From Hymenobacter elongatus (lineage in GTDB: Bacteria; Bacteroidota; Bacteroidia; Cytophagales; Hymenobacteraceae), in assembly GCF_004745955.1 (NCBI RefSeq), contig NZ_SRLD01000014.1:1-64000 (forward strand): a DNA stretch of 64,000 nt. The letters are read 5' to 3'. The notes beneath the pieces were generated by a model, which ran no database searches, was not told where the DNA came from, and was given only the letters and a program-made list of their open reading frames with translations. Every line of letters starts with the position of its first letter. Position 1 is the stretch's first letter. Made by a program: the position numbers and the translations under genes. Shown here in pieces: positions 16,339-22,663 of the stretch.

Positions 16339-17010
16339 TTAGTTTTCCGTCATGGCTTCATTTAGGAAGTGTACCCACGGCTGAGCGGCCTGCCAGGCTG
16401 TGACTATCCGGTCGGGGAAGTCGGTGCGTACTACTTCCTGGTCGGAGAAAGCGCGCCACACGAAAAAGCTTTTCAGGCGCAGCCACTCGATATCAGGGTC
16501 GCTGCGGTCGTAGCCTTTGGGGGCTGTGCGCAGGCTCTGGCTGGTATCGAGGCCCGCCGGAAACTCGTGTAGCAGCCCGGCATCCTGGCGCAGGGCATGA
16601 AACGTATCGGGAGAATAGTGAATTTCTTGGCGGATACGCACCAGCTGGGCCGGCTCGGGCATCCAGCGGCCGGCGCCTACGTAGGTTTCGCCGCCGGGCT
16701 CCACGGCCACGAAGTAGCCTGCCCACGCGCTATGCCGTCCGCCCACTTTCAGCCCCGCGCCCATATGGCGCTTGTACGGCTCGCTGCTCTGCTGAAACCG
16801 GTCGTTCTTGTTGATCCGAAACATCACATCGGAAGGCGTGAGGCCCGTCAGCTCGGGCTCGAAGCGCTGCGTGCGGTGCAGCAGACCCTGCACAAAATCG
16901 GTATAGATGCTGCGGGCCTGGTGATAGTCGCTGCGGTGGGCGTCCATCCAGGTTTTATGGTTGTTGGCGGCTAAGTCCCGCAGAAATGTCAGTAAGAAAG
17001 CTCGATCCAT
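16339..17010 (-). CDS. DUF2461 family protein
   Basis: This 223-residue cytosolic protein fits the DUF2461 family (TIGR02453) over its full length: LTFLRDLAANNHKTWMDAH at the start, DVMFRINKNDRFQQ, PYKRHMGAGLKVGGR, and the conserved GYFVAVEPGGETYVGAG beta region. No biochemical function is established for this family to my knowledge. ATG 17010 and an upstream in-frame ATG at 17025 are both possible; 17010 gives the standard N-terminus. The upstream side is occupied by a long palindromic repeat. Confidence 0.88.
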   Translation of the reverse strand: MDRAFLLTFLRDLAANNHKTWMDAHRSDYHQARSIYTDFVQGLLHRTQRFEPELTGLTPSDVMFRINKNDRFQQSSEPYKRHMGAGLKVGGRHSAWAGYFVAVEPGGETYVGAGRWMPEPAQLVRIRQEIHYSPDTFHALRQDAGLLHEFPAGLDTSQSLRTAPKGYDRSDPDIEWLRLKSFFVWRAFSDQEVVRTDFPDRIVTAWQAAQPWVHFLNEAMTEN

Positions 17011-17027
17011 AGGTGGGAATAACACCG

Positions 17028-17161
17028 CTGTTTAGGAAGTCGCTAAAATCCAATAGACCGGTCATGTCGACCAACGGGAGACATATCGCGTGCACTGGTA
17101 ATTTGAGTACTACTGCACGCGAGATGTCTCCCGTCGGTCGACAGACTTCCTAAACAGCTTC
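17028..17161. repeat. Long palindromic intergenic repeat (copy A)
   Basis: The outer arms are CTGTTTAGGAAGTC (17028-17041) and its exact complement ending at 17157. Inner arms 17066-17094 and 17114-17142 form a second near-perfect 29-base helix. The terminal CTGTTTAG...AAACAGCTTC signature recurs at 37421, 38037 and, with variation, 38614. The inner segment from 17061 shares 24 identical bases with the copy at 37457. The element has no coding capacity. Confidence 0.8.
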
Positions 17162-17225
17162 AACACCAGAAACCGAAAAAAAGCTGCCTTGGGTGAATAT
17201 AAAGTGCACGTTAGGCTGCATATAA

Positions 17226-17257
17226 AAGCTCCGAAACCACTGACGGCTTCGGAGCTT
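17226..17257 (-). terminator. Terminator after the DUF547 gene
   Basis: Ten-base arms AAGCTCCGAA and TTCGGAGCTT surround a 12-base loop, with a TTTTATA run on the minus-strand exit side. It lies 31 bases after the DUF547 stop. Confidence 0.65.
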
Positions 17258-17287
17258 AGAATGGCTGCTGGCAACGGGCGGCGTGGC

Positions 17288-18100
17288 CTAGCGCTGCCGT
17301 AGCGCCTGGGTGTCGGCGGTGGGCTTTTGGTTGTTCAGGGCCCAGTCGAAGGGGAGAAACTCGATGGTTGCCGTAGCGTCTATCTTGGTGGAAGAATAGC
17401 GGTTCAGAAAAGCAACTAGCTTCTCGCCTTCGCCAAACTCGGCCGCGTACCAATCGAAGATGCTGGAGAGGCGCAGGTAGCCGGGAGCCAGCTGGTTGAG
17501 GGAGACGCGAGACAGAAACAGGCGGGCCTGCTCGTCGAGCTGCTGGTTCAGGCGGGCTCCGTCGTAGGCTTCGTTCAACAGGGGCGGGGAGGAAACAGCG
17601 GCGGCTACCAAGGCCAGATGCACCCGTGCATCCTTGAACTGCGGCCGTAGAATTTCCTTCTCGATGGCGTTCAGCGAATAGAGTTTGCCGCCCACATTCA
17701 CTGAGCCAGCCTCCCAGACGGGCTTGTAGCCGCCAATGGTCTTAATGCGGATTTCGTTGATGCTGGCTACCGGATAATATTGCAGCACGTTATAAATGGT
17801 GGCCGCGTTGTATACATTCAGCCAATACGCCTCGATATCGGCTTTCGACCAGGTTGCTTCGTTTGGCGGGGTTTTGCGGATAGCCTGCAAATAAGCGTCG
17901 AGCTGATCCTCATCTTCCAGAAAGCCTTCGTAATCTACTTGCCCGTCGTGGGTGACGTACTTGCGGAGCAGGTCGGTCCAGGGGGCGTGTAGGATTTGAG
18001 CGGCATTCTTATCCTCTGCATGGAGGGTCGTGACGGGCAAACAGCAAGCAAACCACGTCAGAAGCACCAGGAGCCTAGTAAAAGCAGAGGAGTTCTTCAT
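17288..18100 (-). CDS. DUF547 domain-containing secreted protein
   Basis: This 270-residue protein has a signal peptide (LLTWFACCLPVTTLHAE) and a DUF547 domain with the landmarks VDYEGFLEDEDQLDAYL, EAYWLNVYNAATIYNVLQYY and GGKLYSLNAIEKEILRPQF. DUF547 is distantly related to transglutaminase-like Cys proteases. In many members the segment after ALV reads with Cys (SCPPL); here it is VAAAVSSPPLL, so that Cys is missing. The protein may therefore be non-catalytic or structural. ATG 18100 is supported by the signal peptide; the longer frame to 18274 crosses a perfect hairpin. Confidence 0.85.
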   Translation of the reverse strand: MKNSSAFTRLLVLLTWFACCLPVTTLHAEDKNAAQILHAPWTDLLRKYVTHDGQVDYEGFLEDEDQLDAYLQAIRKTPPNEATWSKADIEAYWLNVYNAATIYNVLQYYPVASINEIRIKTIGGYKPVWEAGSVNVGGKLYSLNAIEKEILRPQFKDARVHLALVAAAVSSPPLLNEAYDGARLNQQLDEQARLFLSRVSLNQLAPGYLRLSSIFDWYAAEFGEGEKLVAFLNRYSSTKIDATATIEFLPFDWALNNQKPTADTQALRQR

Positions 18101-18170
18101 GCGCAAAATCAGGTGTGAGAGTGAGGGAGGGCGGGAACGGGCACGTGCAAAGCCACCCGAGGGTCGGAGC

Positions 18171-18216
18171 AACTCCCTGATTCTATGGTTCTTTGGGGCC
18201 ATAGAATCAGGGAGTT
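18171..18216. repeat. Perfect 18-base inverted repeat upstream of the DUF547 gene
   Basis: Arms 18171-18188 and 18199-18216 are exactly complementary around a 10-base loop. On the plus strand the stem is followed by GAATTATTTTT. No plus-strand gene ends here, so it is either a leader hairpin for the DUF547 gene or a relic terminator. Confidence 0.7.
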
Positions 18217-18361
18217 GAATTATTTTTGGTTTTCTTTGATCTTCAAAGCTAATATGAATTTGCTCAATCGGCAATATAGGGAGCTAACTTTTTGATAACA
18301 TAGTTCTTAGCGTATGCTTGCGCTCCAGTTTGAGTGGGGCTTAGGCTATGAGGAGGCTCTG

Positions 18362-19177
18362 CTACGGCAAATAGCTTCGCACGGCCAGCGTGTCGCCTAC
18401 CCGCACCGTTCCCGCACCGGGCCCGGTTACGTTTTGCCCGAACATCACCTTGCCGTCTTGCGTGCGGTAAGGAGCCATCGTCCGGAGAGGCTCTACGCCT
18501 TTTTGGGCGGTCGTCTGGTCAATAGTCGTTACGACGCACCGGCCGCAGGGGCGCGTACCTTGGAAAGGCAGCGAACCGATCAGAAAATCGCGCCAGGTTT
18601 CTTCCTCGTAGGGCTGGCCGCCGGTGAAAACGAAGTTGGGCCGAAACCGGTCCATAGGTACGGGCTGGGCCAGGCGGGAGTTCAGCTCCTGCAGCGACGA
18701 CTGCCCGATAACCAGAAAAGGGTAGGCATCGGCAAAGCTCACATTGCCCGCCACATCACCTCCGTCGGTGGCGCGCATCACCATATCCGACATGTAGACC
18801 AGCTTGCAGATGCGGCCCAGGGCAGCCGTCAGCCAGGCATCGGCGGCGGGCGTGCCGCGCCAGGCAAATACCATATCGTCCCAGATGGTCACGAAAAGCG
18901 TCTGCTCCGGAGTGGCTTCGAAGGGCACGTAGAGGGGCAGCAGATCGGGGCGGCCAGTGTGGGTGAGCAGGAAGCCATTGTAGGCCGGCAGCACTTTGAG
19001 CAGGGCCATTTCGGCCGTCTGGCGCTGGGTCATGAACTGGTTGCGCTCATCCACGAGCAGCCAGCGCCGGTCGTGGCGCAAGCCCCGGGCCTCCACTACG
19101 GCTTCCGTCACGCGGATGCCGCCCAACGATTTGACGGGATAAATGTAAAGGTCGGAGAGAAGGAGAGGAGCGGCCAT
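18362..19177 (-). CDS. MOSC domain protein
   Basis: MOSC proteins handle molybdenum cofactor or sulfur chemistry, as in the mARC and YcbX N-hydroxylated-base reductases. This 271-residue protein has the N-terminal MOSC beta-barrel domain (LSDLYIYPVKSLGGIRV, LRHDRRWLLVDE) and the C-terminal MOSC domain. The latter has the key motif RFRPNFVF and the conserved Cys in TRPCGRCVVTTIDQ, the expected Moco ligand. Unlike YcbX there is no C-terminal ferredoxin domain. It is cytoplasmic. The -7 element TACCTTTG ends four bases before the ATG, suggesting a leaderless mRNA. Confidence 0.92.
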   Translation of the reverse strand: MAAPLLLSDLYIYPVKSLGGIRVTEAVVEARGLRHDRRWLLVDERNQFMTQRQTAEMALLKVLPAYNGFLLTHTGRPDLLPLYVPFEATPEQTLFVTIWDDMVFAWRGTPAADAWLTAALGRICKLVYMSDMVMRATDGGDVAGNVSFADAYPFLVIGQSSLQELNSRLAQPVPMDRFRPNFVFTGGQPYEEETWRDFLIGSLPFQGTRPCGRCVVTTIDQTTAQKGVEPLRTMAPYRTQDGKVMFGQNVTGPGAGTVRVGDTLAVRSYLP

Positions 19178-19181
19178 GGGC

Positions 19182-19189
19182 CAAAGGTA
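19182..19189 (-). promoter_or_regulatory. -7 promoter element abutting the MOSC start codon
   Basis: On the minus strand this reads TACCTTTG, a perfect consensus, followed by four bases and the ATG. This is the same geometry as at clpS. Confidence 0.6.
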
Positions 19190-19267
19190 AGAGCGCAGCC
19201 GATGAAATGATGCCCCACCAACTGCATCGGCGCTGAATCGTAGCGGCGGGTAAACTCGGCGTGTTGC

Positions 19268-20218
19268 TCAGTGCAGCGGCCGCCGCTTGACAACCCCGCC
19301 TTTGGTCTCTTTGACACTGTGCATAACCAGAAAGGCGGAGCGGTCAATTTTCTCGACTTCGTCGGTGAGGCGGCCCAGCTCCAGGCGGGTAATAACGGTG
19401 AAAACGATATCGACCTCTTGGGGGGATTCGCCGCGCACGCCGTAGCCCCGCTTGCCGCTGTATACGGTAGCGCCCCGGCCCAGCTTCTCCGTAATCATGC
19501 GGCGGATGGCGTCGCTGCGGCCCGATACGATGGTGACGCCCGTGTATTCCTCGATGCCGTCGATGATGAAGTCGATGGTTTTGGAAGCCGATAAATAGGT
19601 GAGGATGGAATACAGCGCCGTTTCGACGGAAAGCACGGCCGCTGCCACCACGAAAATCAGGATGTTGAGCAGCAGGATAATGTCGCCAATCGTCAGGCTG
19701 GTTTTCTTGCTCAGGTAAACGGCCAGAATTTCGGTGCCATCGAGCACGCCACCGCCACGCATGGCCAATCCGATACCTGCCCCAAGGAAGAAGCCACCGA
19801 AAACGGAAATCAGAAGCTTGTCCTGGGTGAGCATGGGGAAGGTGATGACGACCAGCACCAGCGCCAGCCCCAGAATAGCCAATAACGATTTGAGCGCAAA
19901 TAGCCGGTCGATCTGAAAGTAGCCCAGAATTACGAACGGAATGTTGATGACGACAATCAGCAGCGGCAGCGGCACGCCAAATACCCGCGCCACCAGCAGG
20001 GAAATGCCCGTAACGCCACCATCAATGAAGCCATTGGGCAATAAAAAGCCTTTGAGGCCCAGCGCCGCCGAAAATATACCCGCCACCAGGAAAGCAACGC
20101 TACCAAGTTGCCGCCGCCACCAACGGCGGTTGCGCAACGTAGCGAAGCCCTGCGGCGGCCGTACGCGGTGGCGCATCGGCTCCGACGGCGGCCGTTGCTT
20201 GCGCAACTTGTCGAGCAT
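19268..20218 (-). CDS. YitT family membrane protein
   Basis: This 316-residue protein has a basic N-terminus, five to six hydrophobic helices with the YitT signature (GFLLPNGFIDGGVTGIS and MRGGGVLDGTEILA), and a C-terminal soluble DUF2179 domain (YTGVTIVSGRSDAIRRMI, GVRGESPQEVDIVFTVIT). YitT proteins are inner-membrane proteins of unclear function; the DUF2179 domain resembles small regulatory domains. ATG 20218 and an upstream ATG at 20254 are in frame; I chose the nearer one. Confidence 0.88.
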   Translation of the reverse strand: MLDKLRKQRPPSEPMRHRVRPPQGFATLRNRRWWRRQLGSVAFLVAGIFSAALGLKGFLLPNGFIDGGVTGISLLVARVFGVPLPLLIVVINIPFVILGYFQIDRLFALKSLLAILGLALVLVVITFPMLTQDKLLISVFGGFFLGAGIGLAMRGGGVLDGTEILAVYLSKKTSLTIGDIILLLNILIFVVAAAVLSVETALYSILTYLSASKTIDFIIDGIEEYTGVTIVSGRSDAIRRMITEKLGRGATVYSGKRGYGVRGESPQEVDIVFTVITRLELGRLTDEVEKIDRSAFLVMHSVKETKGGVVKRRPLH

Positions 20219-20458
20219 AATGAGTTGGGGAATAAGCATACACCGGGGTTTCACTTAAGCTGTGTGGGCAGTAGCTCATTGGTGAGATTCTCCTTTCTCA
20301 GAACATCATGGCGAGTATTCTGCACATCAAGCAGAGAACGAGACAGGACGTTTTAGAATGACGAAACCCGCTCAACAAATGTCACTGTCCAAACACTCCC
20401 TTACGCATACGGCCCACCGTCCCAGACGTTAGTCGCTTGACAAGCCGCGTCGGTTTGT

Positions 20459-20530
20459 ACGCCAACCAGCCGGAACGCAAAAGGGCAACGACGCGCGTCG
20501 TTGCCCTTTTGCGTTCCGGCTGGTTGGCGT
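20459..20530. terminator. Perfect 36-base-arm palindrome (terminator of the S8 peptidase gene)
   Basis: The arms pair perfectly over 36 bases around the centre at 20494/20495, with no loop in the DNA. The sequence includes AAAAGGGCAACGAC and its complement. It ends four bases before the peptidase stop, so termination is the likely role. The rest of the 316-base gap 20219-20534 shows nothing recognisable. Confidence 0.75.
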
Positions 20531-20534
20531 ATTA

Positions 20535-22196
20535 CTATTGTCCTGACGCGTTGCTCGGCTGGGCTTTCTGGGCGGCTAGCTGCACTGCTTTATACAGATT
20601 GACAACGCCGCCGGTGCTCGAAAGCTGGGCGAAATCCACGGTTTTCTTGTCGCCGGGCTGCGCTACTTTGGTGTGCACCGGCGCGGCGGACTGCATAATG
20701 ATGCGCTTCAGCTCGGTGGCTGTGAGTTGGGGGAAGTAGGCCTTGAGCACCGCCGCTACGCCCGCTACGGTAGGAGCCGCCATGCTGGTGCCGCTTTCGT
20801 TGCCGTATTTGCTGCCGGGCATGGTGGAATAGATACCCACGCCGGGCGCGAATACATCTACGCGCTTGCCATAATTCGAGAAGTTGGCCGTCAGCTGGGC
20901 ATCGTTGGTGCTACCCGACGCGCCCACCGTAATGAAGTTGGCATACGCCGTGCCGGTCAGGGGCACCGGGGCCGGGTAATGTACGTTCAGGTCCACGTTC
21001 TTCGACTCGTTGCCGGCCGCGTGCACCAGCAGCACACCCTTGGAGCCGGCATAGCGAATAGCCTCGTCGACGGCGGCGCGGTGGGGCGAGTAGTACTTGC
21101 CGAAGCTCATATTGATGATCTGGGCCCCATTGTCTACCGCGTAACGAATGGCATTGGCCACGTCCTTGTCGTGCTCGTCGCCGTTGGGCACGGCCCGCAC
21201 GCCCATGATGCGCACCGAGGAGCCCGCCACGCCCTGAATACCCAGGCTATTGTCGCGGTCGGCGGCAATGATGCCCGCTACGTGGGTGCCGTGCAAGGCA
21301 TTGGGGCCGGTGATGTCAGCGTTGCCGTAGGTGCGGTCCTGGGTGTTGTCTTCGTCGTCGCCGACTACGGTGCGGGGCTTGAAGTCGAGGTTGAGGGAGT
21401 AGTCGAGGTGCTTTTGGGCTTCCACGGTGCCTTCGCGCACCTGCTTCACTACGGCATCCATGTCGGGCAGGCCCGAGGCTTTCAGGCTTTCGTAGAGCTG
21501 CGACGTGAGGCCCAGCAGCCGCGCGTCAGGGTTCTGTACCGGCGGCCGACGGAGCACGGCCGTGTCGATGCGCTCCACGCCCAGCACGGTTTTCAGCTGC
21601 TCGTTGATGTTGGAAAGGTTTTCGGCCAGCGGCTTGTATTCGGCCAACTGCTCCTTTTCCTCCTTCACTTTGGTGGCGTAGTCCTTCTTCACCTTTTGGT
21701 AGAGGTCGTACTCGGCGCGCTTGGCGGCGGGCACTGCCGTGCGGGCTTTGCCCTCATACAGCGGCTTGAGCTTGGCCACCATCCGGGTTTCCTCATACAG
21801 GTCCACGTCCACGTTGCGGCCGTCTTTGCCGCCCAGGAAGTTCCAGCCGTGGATGTCGTCGATGTAGCCGTTCTTGTCGTCGTCGATGCCATTGCCGACA
21901 ATTTCCCGGGGATTTTTCCACAGCACACGCTTCAAGTCCTCGTGCGTGGTGTCGATGCCGGCATCGATAACGGCCACGAGGACGGGCGTGGCGGTGCGGG
22001 TTTTCAGCAGCTCATCGTAAGTGCGTTGGGTGCTGATGCCCATAATTTTGTCCTTCTGCGGATCGAGGTGGGTCCACTGCGGAGTGGGGGCGGGGAGAGG
22101 CGGAATAACGGCCGAAACACTTTGGGCGAAAGTCACGGCCGGCAGCAGCAGCACCAAGCCGAGGGAAGTCAGAAAGGGACGGGGAAATACGCTCAT
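20535..22196 (-). CDS. Subtilisin-like S8 serine peptidase
   Basis: This is a secreted protease of 553 residues with a signal peptide ending VTFAQ. The triad is Asp78 (VAVIDAGIDTTHED), His302 (HGTHVAGIIAA) and Ser471 (NESGTSMAAPTVAG), with the oxyanion Asn in VHAAGNES near 396. About 220 residues separate Asp and His, compared with some 30-40 in subtilisin. The insert is charged and helical (LYQKVKKDYATKVKEEKEQL), a form seen in other Bacteroidota S8 peptidases. No T9SS sorting domain is visible, so it is probably periplasmic. ATG 22196 is fixed by the signal peptide. Confidence 0.93.
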   Translation of the reverse strand: MSVFPRPFLTSLGLVLLLPAVTFAQSVSAVIPPLPAPTPQWTHLDPQKDKIMGISTQRTYDELLKTRTATPVLVAVIDAGIDTTHEDLKRVLWKNPREIVGNGIDDDKNGYIDDIHGWNFLGGKDGRNVDVDLYEETRMVAKLKPLYEGKARTAVPAAKRAEYDLYQKVKKDYATKVKEEKEQLAEYKPLAENLSNINEQLKTVLGVERIDTAVLRRPPVQNPDARLLGLTSQLYESLKASGLPDMDAVVKQVREGTVEAQKHLDYSLNLDFKPRTVVGDDEDNTQDRTYGNADITGPNALHGTHVAGIIAADRDNSLGIQGVAGSSVRIMGVRAVPNGDEHDKDVANAIRYAVDNGAQIINMSFGKYYSPHRAAVDEAIRYAGSKGVLLVHAAGNESKNVDLNVHYPAPVPLTGTAYANFITVGASGSTNDAQLTANFSNYGKRVDVFAPGVGIYSTMPGSKYGNESGTSMAAPTVAGVAAVLKAYFPQLTATELKRIIMQSAAPVHTKVAQPGDKKTVDFAQLSSTGGVVNLYKAVQLAAQKAQPSNASGQ

Positions 22197-22412
22197 GCAG
22201 GAATAGATCGGGGAGAGGATACGAGAAGCAAGATAGGACACTGACGGCAACGAGCGAAAACCGTTGCCGCGCCAGCAGGTTTCAGTGCCAAACCAATATC
22301 GTACCGCTAGTTGTTCCCGGCCCAGAAGTTTGCCTGCTCCAGAACGTCATGCGGAGGCGCAGCCGAAGCCTCTCACGCGGTGTCGTTGTTTTCCCGTCTT
22401 CCATTTTCTCGT

Positions 22413-22583
22413 CTGTCATCCTGAGTGCAGCGAAGGACCTTCCTCACCTGAGTGACAAGCATAATTCAACGTGACAACGCCCTCTGCAGCAGCAATGGAT
22501 AAAGCTTGGGCACATTGGCAAAAGCGGCGGTGGGGTAGGCGAGGAAGGTCCTTCGTTCCGCTGCGCTGCACGCAGGATGACAG
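22413..22583. repeat. Long palindromic intergenic repeat (second family, copy 1)
   Basis: The ends are CTGTCATCCTG and CAGGATGACAG. The arms continue imperfectly (GCAGCGAAGGACCTTCCTC against GAGGAAGGTCCTTCG), with about 90 bases of unrelated sequence between. A half-copy-like segment (GTCATGCGGAGGCGCAGCC) lies just left at about 22347. Together they fill most of the 467-base gap 22197-22663. The same ends occur at 60022-60107. Confidence 0.7.
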
Positions 22584-22663
22584 AATAAACAACGCTTCGC
22601 CAAAATTCCCCAACATCAAAACCCGCTTACCTTTACCGTCCCTTCTTTCACCTGCTCCTCTCC

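Noticed and set aside
20673-22244. A 523-codon open frame on the plus strand opposite the S8 peptidase gene
   Set aside because: Its Gly/Val/His-rich translation is the mirror of a confirmed peptidase gene with an intact catalytic triad. It has no recognisable domain.
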